From Leisingera aquaemixtae (lineage in GTDB: Bacteria; Pseudomonadota; Alphaproteobacteria; Rhodobacterales; Rhodobacteraceae), in the NCBI RefSeq assembly GCF_001458395.1, contig NZ_CYSR01000034.1, positions 17,453 through 81,452 on the forward strand: 64,000 nt of DNA, in the 5' to 3' direction. The notes below the pieces were generated by a model. The model ran no database searches, was not told the DNA's origin, and worked only from the letters and a program-made list of their open reading frames with translations. Both the position numbers and the translations under genes were made by a program. Below, piece by piece: positions 35,694 to 44,382 of this stretch. Position 1 is the first letter of the stretch, and each line of letters begins with the position of its first letter.

Positions 35694-36806
35694 TCATTCC
35701 GCGGCCAGTTCACCGGCTGGCACGATGACGGCGTTCTTCGTCTCGTATTCCAGGGTGATGTTCTGGCCGGTGTGATCCTCGAACGACTGCCCGAGGTTGG
35801 GGATCGAGACCTTCAGCTCCTTGCCGCCGTCGCCTTCCATGAAGATGTTGAAAGCGTTGCCCTCGAACTCCTCGTGATTGACCTTGGCGGTCACAAAATG
35901 CGTGCCGGTGGCTCCTTTGGGTGCCAAAGCAAAGGCTTCGGGGCGGATGAACATCATCGCGGCGTCGCCTTCCTTCATCCGGCCCTGGTTGGCGCTGGAA
36001 ATCCGCGCCACCAGATCACCCGACCGGTTGGTCTGGATCAGCGCCTCATTGCCCATGACACGCTTGACCTTGCCGCGGAACACGTTGTTTTCGCCCACGA
36101 AAGACGCGGCAAAGGCGGTGGCGGGATCGTTGTAGATGGCCTTGCCGTCGCCGATCTGGTCAATGACGCCGGCCCGCATCACCGCGATGTTGTCGGACAT
36201 GGTCAGCGCCTCGCCCTGGTCGTGGGTGATGTAGATGAAGGTGATGCCGACCCGCTGCTGGATTTCCCGCAGTTCGGTGCGCATGTGCTGGCGCAGCTTC
36301 AGGTCCAGCGCCGACAGCGGTTCATCCAGCAACAGAACGTCCGGCTCCGCACAGAGCGCCCGCGCAATCGCCACCCGCTGGCGCTGGCCGCCCGACAGCT
36401 CCGACGGCAGCTTGCCGCCCTGGCCGGGCAGCGCGATCATGTCCAAAAGCTCATCCGCGCGCTTGCGCCGCTCGCGCGCCGAGGCGCCCTTGATCTCCAT
36501 CGAGAAGGTGATGTTCTCCCAGACCTTCATCAGCGGAAACAGCGCCAGGTTCTGGAAGATCAGCGCGGTGGGGCGCTTGTTCGGCCCGATCCCCTTCATG
36601 TCGTTGCCGCCGATCAGCACCCGGCCGCCGCTTGGCTCCAGGAAGCCCGAGACCGCGCGCAGGATGGTGGTCTTGCCGCAGCCCGACGGCCCCAGGAAGG
36701 AAAAGAAATCCCCCCCGTTGATGGTCACATTGGCATCGCGCACGGCAACAAAGTCACCGAAGCGGATCCACAAGTTCTCGAGATCAACACCGACCCCTGC
36801 ACTCAT
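35694..36806 (-). CDS. Polyamine-type ABC transporter ATPase (PotA-like)
   Basis: 370 residues. Walker A GPSGCGKTT (about 40-48), Q-loop, signature LSGGQRQRVAIARAL, Walker B VLLLDEPLSALD and H-loop THDQ. The C-terminal regulatory TOBE region spans about 250-370. It powers import of the ligand of the binding protein encoded just upstream. An AGGGAGA site precedes the ATG at 36806; the frame extends upstream without conservation. Confidence 0.94.
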   Translation of the reverse strand: MSAGVGVDLENLWIRFGDFVAVRDANVTINGGDFFSFLGPSGCGKTTILRAVSGFLEPSGGRVLIGGNDMKGIGPNKRPTALIFQNLALFPLMKVWENITFSMEIKGASARERRKRADELLDMIALPGQGGKLPSELSGGQRQRVAIARALCAEPDVLLLDEPLSALDLKLRQHMRTELREIQQRVGITFIYITHDQGEALTMSDNIAVMRAGVIDQIGDGKAIYNDPATAFAASFVGENNVFRGKVKRVMGNEALIQTNRSGDLVARISSANQGRMKEGDAAMMFIRPEAFALAPKGATGTHFVTAKVNHEEFEGNAFNIFMEGDGGKELKVSIPNLGQSFEDHTGQNITLEYETKNAVIVPAGELAAE

Positions 36807-36913
36807 TTGGCTTCTCCCTAAGATGCAGACCTCCATTCCGGTGGCATGCCACCGGCCCCGCAAGAGCTGCTATCCGTATCTGTTCGTATGTGTTGGCGCC
36901 GCAAAATGTGCGG

Positions 36914-36941
36914 CTGGCCCCAGGGCGTGCCCCGGGGCCAG
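36914..36941 (-). terminator. Hairpin in the gap between the binding-protein and ATPase genes of the pot operon
   Basis: On the minus strand, stem CTGGCCCC / GGGGCCAG with an inner GGGC/GCCC, then CCGCACATTTT. It lies in the 153-bp gap after the binding-protein gene. A weak terminator here would keep the binding protein more abundant than the membrane parts, a common arrangement. Confidence 0.6.
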
Positions 36942-36959
36942 GTTATTCAAGCGCGCGGG

Positions 36960-38084
36960 TCAGGCGCTCTTGAACTTGTTGACGAATTCGGTGCGCACGT
37001 CGGCGTACCAGGGCGCCTCGGCCGGCCAGGGGTTCAGATTGGCCAGGCTGTCGCCCGGATAGGCCTCGGCGAAGTTCTTCTTGTAGATGTCGCCGGAGAA
37101 GCCGTCGGCGCCCAGCACCGGCGAGTTGTAGCCGTGGCTGTCGATCGCCTTGCCCGCAGGCTCCTGCTGGAAGGCATAGTCGATGAAGGCATAGACCTGC
37201 TCCTCGTTCTGGGCGCCGACCGGCATCGACATGCCGTCGACCCAGGCCATCGCGCCTTCGACGGGCGCCTGGTAATGCACCGGCTCGCCTGCGGATTTCA
37301 GCGCCAGCGGCGGGCCGTCCCAGGTCTGGCCGACCACCACACCCTCGTTCAGCAGACCGTTCTTCTGGGTGTCGGCGTCGTTCCAGATCAGCTTGATCCG
37401 GTCCTTGCGCGCCACGCACCAGTCGGTGACCTGGCCCCAGACCTTGCGCATGGTTTCCTCGTCGTCATAGGCAGCCCAGATCGAGCCCGGCTCCATCTCG
37501 CCCGAGGCTTCCATGTAAAGCCCTGCACCCAGCATCATCGAATGCGCCCGGCCCATGGTCTTGCCCGCGTTCTCCTCGCTCCAGACGTCGCCGTAAGACG
37601 GCGCATCGCCCGCAGGCAGCCATTTGTCGGTGCGGTACGCAATGCCTTCGGTGCCCCAGATATGCGGCAGCCAGTGGACGCCTTCACCGCCGAAGTTCCA
37701 GGCATCGGTGCCGATCTTGGCCATCGCCGGGTTCACCGCGTCGATGTTGACCTTGCTCATGTCGAAGGGCTTCAAAAGCTCCAGCGGCCCCCACTGCAGC
37801 GAGCGGTTGTTGGTGGGCGAGACGATATCGAAGCCCTGCCCCTTGGTGGCCTTCATCTTGTTGATGATTTCCTCGTTGGAGCCGATGCCGGTGTAATTCA
37901 CCTTGATGCCGGTCTTGGCCTCAAAGCCGGAAAGGAACTCCGGCGGCAGGTAGTCCGACCACATCAGGATGTTCACTTCGCCCGACGACGCCAGCGCGCT
38001 TTTCGAATAAAGCGGCGCCGCCAGGGCCGCAGCCCCCGCAGCTTTCAGCACAGAACGCCGCGAAACAGTCGACTTTACTGTCAT
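36960..38084 (-). CDS. Polyamine-type ABC transporter substrate-binding protein (PotD-like)
   Basis: 374 residues. A twin-arginine type signal (SRRSVLKAAGAAALAAPLYS, about 8-27) is followed by a class II/polyamine-type binding fold starting at EVNILMWSDYLPPEFLSGFE. It captures the substrate in the periplasm. The true start is the ATG at 38084: the signal peptide begins there, and the open frame further upstream is non-coding. It is the first gene of the operon and divergent from the DMGDH-like gene. The ligand cannot be read from sequence. Confidence 0.92.
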   Translation of the reverse strand: MTVKSTVSRRSVLKAAGAAALAAPLYSKSALASSGEVNILMWSDYLPPEFLSGFEAKTGIKVNYTGIGSNEEIINKMKATKGQGFDIVSPTNNRSLQWGPLELLKPFDMSKVNIDAVNPAMAKIGTDAWNFGGEGVHWLPHIWGTEGIAYRTDKWLPAGDAPSYGDVWSEENAGKTMGRAHSMMLGAGLYMEASGEMEPGSIWAAYDDEETMRKVWGQVTDWCVARKDRIKLIWNDADTQKNGLLNEGVVVGQTWDGPPLALKSAGEPVHYQAPVEGAMAWVDGMSMPVGAQNEEQVYAFIDYAFQQEPAGKAIDSHGYNSPVLGADGFSGDIYKKNFAEAYPGDSLANLNPWPAEAPWYADVRTEFVNKFKSA

Positions 38085-38534
38085 TTGATCAATTCTCCCT
38101 TTGGACTGGTATTTGTTATTTTTTGTTTTGTTGAACGGTGAAACCTTGCGGAGGCTTGCATCGCCCCGACAGTGACAGTTTGGAAAAACGATAAGGCCAG
38201 ATTGCCCGCAAAGTTTCCCGGCATGACGCCAGTTTCGGCACAGTTTGAAGCCATCTGCGACATTTCCATTGGATGAGCCTCCACTGCTGCCCCGGCAGTG
38301 TGCGTTTGTGCGGGGCGGGCCGTCAACGGCCATGTGCGTTTCCCACCGCACCCGGTTGCGCTGCCGATCCCGGCGTCCCTGGGATTGCCGCCTCTTGCGG
38401 CGGCCAGTGACCGCCCCGTTTCTTTCGCATCCTGCAAGCAAGCATTCGAATTTCTGCGAAACTGGGCCGCCTGCATTGCCGCCGCGCGCGTCTGGGCGCT
38501 TAGTCGGTAGAGGGTAAACCGGAGGCTCCTTGTC
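38085..38534. other. Divergent promoter region between the pot operon and the DMGDH-like gene
   Basis: 450 bp without a gene. An AT-rich segment at 38100-38130 next to the binding-protein start is a likely promoter part. I see no well-supported operator. It should hold divergent promoters and a site for a shared regulator, for example the GATase1-AraC protein. Confidence 0.5.
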
Positions 38535-40970
38535 ATGAAATCGCGCACCAAGGTTGTGGTGATCGGCGGCGGCATCGCCGGCTGCTCCACGCTGTACCAC
38601 CTCACCCAGGAAGGCTGGAGCGACGTTGTGCTGGTCGAACGCAACGAGCTGACCAGCGGCACCACCTGGCATTCGGCGGCGCAGGTGACGAACTTTGGCA
38701 CCAACCAGACCATGATCGGGCTCAAGTCCCGCTCCATCAGCCTCTATAAGGAGCTGTCCGAAGACCCGGATTATCCGATCAACTACCACCACGGCGACGG
38801 CGGCATACGGCTGGCCAATACCGAGGCGCAGATGCAGGGGTACCGGCATTTCGCCTCGGTAGCCCGCGGTATGGATGTGCATTTCGAGATCATCAGCGCC
38901 GAGGAATGCGGCCGCCGCCACCCGCTGATCTCTACGGATAAACTGGTGGGCGGCCTGTGGGACCCGCTGGATGGCGACATCGACCCGGCGCAGCTGTGCC
39001 AGGCGCTGGCGCGGCGCGCCCGCAAGGCCGGCGCCGAGGTCTACCGCAACACGCCAGTGACCGCGCTGACCCAGCATAAGGACGACACCTGGACCGTGCA
39101 CACGGAACACGGCGATATCGACTGCGGTATTGTGGTGAATGCCTGCGGCTACCGGGTGAACGAGGTCGGCGCGATGATGGGGGTGCATCACCCGGTCGCC
39201 TCGATGGAGCATCAGTATTTCCTGACCGAGGACATCCCCGCCATCAAGGAGGCCGGCCGCCGGATGCCGCTGATCCGCTGCCCGATCTCAGACTACTACT
39301 GCCGCCAGGAAAAGAACGGTCTGCTGATCGGCTTTTACGAGCAGAACTGCAAGACCTGGGGCATGGACGGGATCGACCCGGATTTCGTCAACGCTCTCTG
39401 CCCTGACGATCTGGAGCGGGTGATGGACGTGCTGGAGGGCGCGTTTGACCGGATGCCCGCGCTGCGCGAAACCGGTATCCGCGCGATCGTCAATGGGCCG
39501 ATAACCTATACCATCGACGGCGCACCCCTGATCGGCCCGGTCCCGGGCAAGCGCAACGCCTTCTGCGCCATCGGATTGCGGGCCGGGCTGGGGGAAGGCG
39601 GCGGCCATGGCTGGCTGCTGGCGCAGATGATCGTGCACGGCGAGGCCTGTTTTGACACCTGGTGCCTGGACCCGCGCCGCTTTACCACCCACGCCAATGC
39701 AGAGCTCACCGCGCTGAAAGCCGTGGAAGACTACCAGAACGAGTTCCGCTTTCATTTCCCGCATGAGCACCGCCCGGCGGGCCGGCCGGCCAAAACTACG
39801 CCGCTGACGCCGGTGCTGGCCGCCGAAGGCGCGGAGTTCAGCGTGGTGAACGGCTGGGAGCGGGTGGATTACATCAAACCCTCGCCGGATTTTCACCCCT
39901 CGCGGACCTTCAACTTCGACGAAGCCTTCGGCGTGGTCGCTGCGGAAGTAAAGAATGTGCAGGACAACGTGGGCCTTGCTGAGGTCAGTGGCTTCAACCG
40001 GATCGAGATCACCGGCGCGGACCGCCACAGTTTCCTGGACCGGATGTTCTGCGGCACCGTCACCCGCCGCGCGGGCCGCGCCGGGCTGGGCTACCTTCTG
40101 AACCGCCACGGCATGGTCAAGGGCGAGGCCACGGTGGCGAACCTGCCCGCATCCGACCGCGGGCCGGAGCGGGTCTGGTACGGCTCTGCCGCTGCCAGCG
40201 AGTTTCACGACATGGACTGGCTGAGCCAGCACATCCGCGCGGGTGAAGACGTGCAGCTGCGCTCCCTCACCAATGACCGGACCATCCTGGTCCTGGCAGG
40301 ACCCCGGGCGCGGGATGTGCTTTCTGCCTGTGCCCGGGGCGGCTGGTCGCGCGAGGCCTTCCCCTGGCTGTCGGTGCGCGAATGCTTCATCGGTATAGCT
40401 CCGGCCACGGTGATGGGTGTCAGCTTCTCAGGTGAGCTGGCTTATGAAATCCACGTCCCGAATGCCTCGCTTTATGCTGCCTATCTGGCGCTGCGCAAGG
40501 CCGGGGAGGCTTTCGGGCTGAAGCTGTTCGGCGCCCGCGCGGTGGAGTCGATGCGGATGGAGAAAGGGTTCCTGCACTGGAAGACGGATCTGATCACCGA
40601 ATACGACCCGTATGAGACCGGGCTGGGCCGTTTCGTGACGCTGGACAAAGGCGGGTTCATTGGCCGCCAAGCACTGTTGAAGCGCCGGGCCGCGGGGCCG
40701 CGCAAAAAGCTGGTCACGCTGAAGATCGCCGCCACTCACGCCCCGGCCCATGGCGGCGCCTCGCTGATGCAGAAGGACAAGGTCGTAGGGACGATAACGT
40801 CAGGCGACTGGGGCCACCGGGTGGGAATGAATCTGGCCTATGCCTTTGTCGAGCCGGATCTGGCAACGGTGGACAGCTCCATGCAGCTTGACCTCTGCGG
40901 CGATCTGGTCACGGCAACGGTCATTGCCCCTTCCCCCTATGACCCTGGCTTCGACCGTATCCGCAGCTGA
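38535..40970 (+). CDS. FAD-dependent oxidoreductase fused to a GcvT-like domain (dimethylglycine/sarcosine dehydrogenase-like)
   Basis: 811 residues. N-terminal DAO-type FAD domain with GGGIAG (11-16). His46 in TTWHSA is the position of covalent FAD attachment in DMGDH. The C-terminal GcvT-like folate-binding and barrel domains span about 430-811, with typical FSGELAYEIHVP and RMEKGFLHWKTD. Such enzymes demethylate methylated amines and pass the methyl carbon to tetrahydrofolate or release formaldehyde. The exact substrate (dimethylglycine, sarcosine or another N-methyl compound) is uncertain. GGAGG lies upstream of the ATG. It is divergent from a Pot-type importer and near gcvTHP, which suggests a glycine/one-carbon route. 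Confidence 0.87.
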   Translation: MKSRTKVVVIGGGIAGCSTLYHLTQEGWSDVVLVERNELTSGTTWHSAAQVTNFGTNQTMIGLKSRSISLYKELSEDPDYPINYHHGDGGIRLANTEAQMQGYRHFASVARGMDVHFEIISAEECGRRHPLISTDKLVGGLWDPLDGDIDPAQLCQALARRARKAGAEVYRNTPVTALTQHKDDTWTVHTEHGDIDCGIVVNACGYRVNEVGAMMGVHHPVASMEHQYFLTEDIPAIKEAGRRMPLIRCPISDYYCRQEKNGLLIGFYEQNCKTWGMDGIDPDFVNALCPDDLERVMDVLEGAFDRMPALRETGIRAIVNGPITYTIDGAPLIGPVPGKRNAFCAIGLRAGLGEGGGHGWLLAQMIVHGEACFDTWCLDPRRFTTHANAELTALKAVEDYQNEFRFHFPHEHRPAGRPAKTTPLTPVLAAEGAEFSVVNGWERVDYIKPSPDFHPSRTFNFDEAFGVVAAEVKNVQDNVGLAEVSGFNRIEITGADRHSFLDRMFCGTVTRRAGRAGLGYLLNRHGMVKGEATVANLPASDRGPERVWYGSAAASEFHDMDWLSQHIRAGEDVQLRSLTNDRTILVLAGPRARDVLSACARGGWSREAFPWLSVRECFIGIAPATVMGVSFSGELAYEIHVPNASLYAAYLALRKAGEAFGLKLFGARAVESMRMEKGFLHWKTDLITEYDPYETGLGRFVTLDKGGFIGRQALLKRRAAGPRKKLVTLKIAATHAPAHGGASLMQKDKVVGTITSGDWGHRVGMNLAYAFVEPDLATVDSSMQLDLCGDLVTATVIAPSPYDPGFDRIRS

Positions 40971-40990
40971 ACCTTCGCAATCAGCAAAAC

Positions 40991-41019
40991 GCCCGGGGAA
41001 CTCCCCGGGCGCTTTCTTT
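40991..41019. terminator. Terminator between the DMGDH-like gene and the tau-type operon
   Basis: Stem GCCCGGGG-aact-CCCCGGGC followed by a GCTTTCTTT tail on the + strand, 20 bp after the stop. The preceding AAAAC may let it act on the opposite strand too. Confidence 0.88.
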
Positions 41020-41037
41020 GCGTCATCCAGCTTCTAA

Positions 41038-42303
41038 TCAGCTGCGGCCCTTCCACGGCACCAGCCAGTTCTCAGCCTTGCGCATCAGGATGTCGATGCC
41101 ATAGCCGATGATCCCGATCATCACGATGCCCATGATCACGATATCGGTCAGCTGGAACTTGGACGCGGCGATGATCATCATGCCCGCGCCCTTCTGCGCG
41201 GCCACCAGCTCAGCCGCCACAACCGTGCCCCAGCAGACCCCCATCGCCACCCGCGCGCCGGTAAAGATTTCCGGCAGCGAGTTCGGCACGATCACATGCC
41301 GCATGATCTGCCACTTGGACGCCCCCAGCGAATAGGCCGCGTGGATTTTCGAGATGTTCACGCCGGAGACCCCGGCCCGGGCCGCAATCGTCATGATCCA
41401 GAGTGCGGCCAGGAACAGCAGAACGATCTTGCCGGTTTCCCAGATGCCGAACCAGATGATCACCAGCGGGATCAGCGCCAAAGGCGGGACCGGGCGCATG
41501 AATTCCACAATCGGGTCGAACCAGCCGCGGAACCAGCCGGACAGGCCCATGGCATAGCCCAGCGGAATACCGACAATCGCGCCGGCAACGAAACCGGCAA
41601 TCACCCGCGCCAGCGACCAGCCCAGGTGCTGCCACAGCGAGAAGTTCTGATAGCCCTCGGATGCGATTTCAAAGAACCGCGCCACCACCGTTTCCGGGGC
41701 CGGCAGCCAGATCGGGTTCATCTGCATCCCGGCACTGGGGGTAAAGCTGATGGCGCCCTTTCCGGTCAGCGTCACCGTCCCGTCGCCGGTGTCCACAGCC
41801 GTGCCAGGCCCGATCGGCTCCCCGTTGATGGCCACGACTTTGGCGCCTTCCTTGCGTTTGACCTCATCATTGCGGTCGAAGATCAAGGTCGTGGACCGCC
41901 CGGCCTGTGCCGCCAGCGCATCGTTTTTGGCAAAGCCGCCGCCGGGGTCCACCTCGAAATTGGAGCTGGCCTCGCCAAATCCGGCCACCCGGACGGCGAC
42001 TTCCGCTTCGTCGGTGCTGCCCGCGGCGTTTTCCAGCGTGTAGGTAAAGCTGGTTTCACCGGTGAACGGCCCCGGCACGTGAAGCGGAAACAGCTTGGAG
42101 CCGGTGAAGGCCGCCCAAATCAAAAAAATCACCAGCACCGAAATGATCGACGCCGCCCGGTCCGGGCTCACCGCGCTTTCGTCGCCGAAAGTCACCGTCT
42201 TCAGGCTGGTGAAATCGTGCCGTGACTGCATGCCCTTGCGAATGAACTTCACCAGGAAAAAGGCGCCGGCGAACAACGCGATGTAGAACAGCAGTACCGT
42301 CAT
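41038..42303 (-). CDS. NitT/TauT-family ABC transporter permease with periplasmic insert
   Basis: 421 residues against about 250-290 for normal TauC or SsuC. One helix is at about 2-20 and another at 51-67. An insert of about 130 residues (68-198) then looks exported and beta-rich, with an Ig-like pattern (SFTYTLENAAGSTDEAEVAV). The standard permease follows with the EAA-type loop HAAYSLGASKWQIMRHVIVP. It forms the membrane channel with the TauB-like ATPase, whose gene it overlaps by 4 bp. The insert may contact the binding protein; that is inference. Probable substrate class: sulfonates or related organic anions. Confidence 0.88.
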   Translation of the reverse strand: MTVLLFYIALFAGAFFLVKFIRKGMQSRHDFTSLKTVTFGDESAVSPDRAASIISVLVIFLIWAAFTGSKLFPLHVPGPFTGETSFTYTLENAAGSTDEAEVAVRVAGFGEASSNFEVDPGGGFAKNDALAAQAGRSTTLIFDRNDEVKRKEGAKVVAINGEPIGPGTAVDTGDGTVTLTGKGAISFTPSAGMQMNPIWLPAPETVVARFFEIASEGYQNFSLWQHLGWSLARVIAGFVAGAIVGIPLGYAMGLSGWFRGWFDPIVEFMRPVPPLALIPLVIIWFGIWETGKIVLLFLAALWIMTIAARAGVSGVNISKIHAAYSLGASKWQIMRHVIVPNSLPEIFTGARVAMGVCWGTVVAAELVAAQKGAGMMIIAASKFQLTDIVIMGIVMIGIIGYGIDILMRKAENWLVPWKGRS

Positions 42304-43106
42304 GCCACCTGCTCCGTCCGGCCCATGATCTCCTCTTCCATCTCCCAGATCATCGACAGGATCTCATCGCGGGTCTCGGCAAAGCCTTCGGATTTCTTGA
42401 CGTCACGCAGGTCGGCATTCACCCCGCGCTCGGCAAAGGGCAGCTGGTATTCGCGGTGGATGCGGCCCGGGCGCGGCGCCATCACGATCAGCCGTTCGCC
42501 CAGCAGCAGCGCCTCCTCCACCGAGTGGGTGATCAGGATGATGGTCTTGCCGGTTTCCTTCCACAGCTTCAGCACCAAGCCCTGCATCTTTTCCCGCGTC
42601 AGCGCGTCCAGCGCGCCCAGCGGCTCGTCCATCAGGATCACATCCGGCTCGTTCGCCAGGCAGCGGGCCAGTGCCACCCGCTGCTGCATGCCGCCCGACA
42701 GCTCGTAAACCGCCTTCTCCTTGAAGTCCTGCAGGCCGACGATGTCCAGCAGATGGTCGGAGATCTTCTCGCGCTCGGCCCGCCTCATACCCTTCATGCG
42801 GGGACCGAATTCCACGTTGTCGCGCACGTTCATCCATTCAAACAGCGCGCCCTTCTGGAACACCATCCCGCGCTCCGCGTCCGGTCCGGTGACCACATGC
42901 CCGTTCAGCTCCACCCCCCCTTCCGTCGGGGCCAAAAAGCCTGCCAGGATGTTCAGCAGCGTGGTCTTGCCGCAGCCCGAGGGGCCCAGCACCGACAACA
43001 GTTCCCCCGCCTGCAAATTCATTGAAACGTCTTTCAGCGCCTGAACCGAGCTGCCGTTGGGCAGGTCAAAACGCATGGAGACACTCTTGATGTCCAGTCC
43101 CGCCAT
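42300..43106 (-). CDS. NitT/TauT-family ABC transporter ATPase (TauB/SsuB-like)
   Basis: 268 residues. Walker A GPSGCGKTTLL (about 40-50), signature LSGGMQQRVALARCL, Walker B VILMDEPLGALDALTR and H-loop THSVEEA. It drives uptake with the adjacent permease and binding protein. Typical for taurine, sulfonate, nitrate or thiamine-precursor importers; the exact ligand is unknown. Confidence 0.94.
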   Translation of the reverse strand: MAGLDIKSVSMRFDLPNGSSVQALKDVSMNLQAGELLSVLGPSGCGKTTLLNILAGFLAPTEGGVELNGHVVTGPDAERGMVFQKGALFEWMNVRDNVEFGPRMKGMRRAEREKISDHLLDIVGLQDFKEKAVYELSGGMQQRVALARCLANEPDVILMDEPLGALDALTREKMQGLVLKLWKETGKTIILITHSVEEALLLGERLIVMAPRPGRIHREYQLPFAERGVNADLRDVKKSEGFAETRDEILSMIWEMEEEIMGRTEQVA

Positions 43107-43158
43107 CTTCTCTCCCTCCTGTTAGGGCTTCGCGGCCTGCGCCCTGCCCGCCGGGATG

Positions 43159-43185
43159 CGAACGGCCCGAAAGCCGGACCGTTCG
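43159..43185 (-). terminator. Hairpin between the binding-protein and ATPase genes of the tau-type operon
   Basis: Arms CGAACGG (43159-43165) and CCGTTCG (43179-43185) in the 100-bp gap. There is no T-run, so it is probably an attenuator or mRNA-stability element that favours binding-protein production. Confidence 0.45.
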
Positions 43186-43206
43186 GCACATTCAGTTCGC
43201 TGCGGT

Positions 43207-44202
43207 TCAGTTCTGCGCGGCGGCCAGCGGCGCGCTGTTGACGGTTCCGTCATAGGAGTCCAGCGCCGCCTCGATGCTGCCCGCATTCACGAAGATATCG
43301 GCCACGCCCTTCATGAAGGTCTGCGCGCCGCCGCCCAGCCATTTTTCCGACAGCTGCTCCTCTGCTGACGGGAAGCTGAAGGTGGCGATGGTGGCTTCGG
43401 CATCCGCCAGGTCCATGCCTGCGTCCTTGGCGATGACCGGCAGCATCTCGTCCTTGTGATCGCCCGAGTTCCACATGGCGTTGGCCTCTGCGGTCACTTT
43501 CAGGAACTGGCTCAGCAGCTCGCCTTCGGACTCGACAAAACCGGCGGGCGCGCTGGTCACGTCGAACACCAGGATGCCCAGTTCCTCCTTCTCCGCACCG
43601 GTCAGCAGTACGTTGCCATGCTCCACCATCCGCCGCAGCGCGCCGCCCCAGCCGCAGACCATGTCCAGGTTGCCCTGGGCAAAGGCCGCCGCACCGTCAG
43701 CGGGGGCCATGTCGACAATTTCCATCGAACCCACATCAACCCCGAAATGCGCCATCTGCGACAGGAAGCCGTAATGCGCCGCGGTGCCGATCGGCACGCC
43801 GACCTTCTTGCCGTTCAGCTCAGCCGCACTGTCCTTGTCGATCTCCAGCGCCTCGGCCACCACGCAGTTGTCGTTGTCGGAATAGCTGACCGCCACATCC
43901 ACCGCCTGGAGGTCCTGCCCGGCGGAGGTTGCCACCACAAACGGCGGCACGCCCTGGCTCACGGCGATCTGAACATCGCCCGAGGCCATGGCCGCAGACA
44001 TCGCCGTGCCGGTATCGAAAGAGACCCAATTGATCTTGACGCCCATCTCCTCCTCATAGGTGCCGTTGGACTTGGCAAACTGGAAGGGCATCGGCCATTC
44101 GAGGAAGTAGGCGACGGTGATCTCATCCAAGGCAGAGGCGTGCGAGGCAGACAGCGCCGCGAAGCCGGCACAAGCAGTCGTCAGCAGGTACTTTTTAATC
44201 AT
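43207..44202 (-). CDS. NitT/TauT-family substrate-binding protein (TauA-like)
   Basis: 331 residues. Sec signal at about 1-23 (MIKKYLLTTACAGFAALSAS, then HASA). The mature part begins LDEITVAYFLEWPMPFQFAK, typical of periplasmic taurine/sulfonate binders. The ATG at 44202 has GGAGGAG upstream; the frame continues upstream but without a signal peptide. It is the first gene of the operon and divergent from the LysR-type regulator and the HisD-family gene, so its ligand may be the substrate of, or a precursor for, that dehydrogenase. Confidence 0.92.
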   Translation of the reverse strand: MIKKYLLTTACAGFAALSASHASALDEITVAYFLEWPMPFQFAKSNGTYEEEMGVKINWVSFDTGTAMSAAMASGDVQIAVSQGVPPFVVATSAGQDLQAVDVAVSYSDNDNCVVAEALEIDKDSAAELNGKKVGVPIGTAAHYGFLSQMAHFGVDVGSMEIVDMAPADGAAAFAQGNLDMVCGWGGALRRMVEHGNVLLTGAEKEELGILVFDVTSAPAGFVESEGELLSQFLKVTAEANAMWNSGDHKDEMLPVIAKDAGMDLADAEATIATFSFPSAEEQLSEKWLGGGAQTFMKGVADIFVNAGSIEAALDSYDGTVNSAPLAAAQN

Positions 44203-44382
44203 ATTGGATCTCCTCCCAGTGGTTTTCCGGGTCCGTTCAATGCGGGCCTCGGACATGTATTTTTGCACGGCAAACCATATCCGGGAAGAAAATACACAGT
44301 AGAATAAAGTTGCTTTTGCGCCCAAAGTAAAACTTAGTTTCGTTTTTAACGGATATGCTTTGGTGAACAGGAGGCGCAGCCT
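44203..44382. promoter_or_regulatory. Divergent promoter region between the tau-type operon and the LysR gene
   Basis: 180 bp with an AT-rich core at 44280-44360. It must contain both promoters and, by analogy with LysR systems, a binding site for the regulator. I cannot assign a unique T-N11-A site. Confidence 0.5.
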
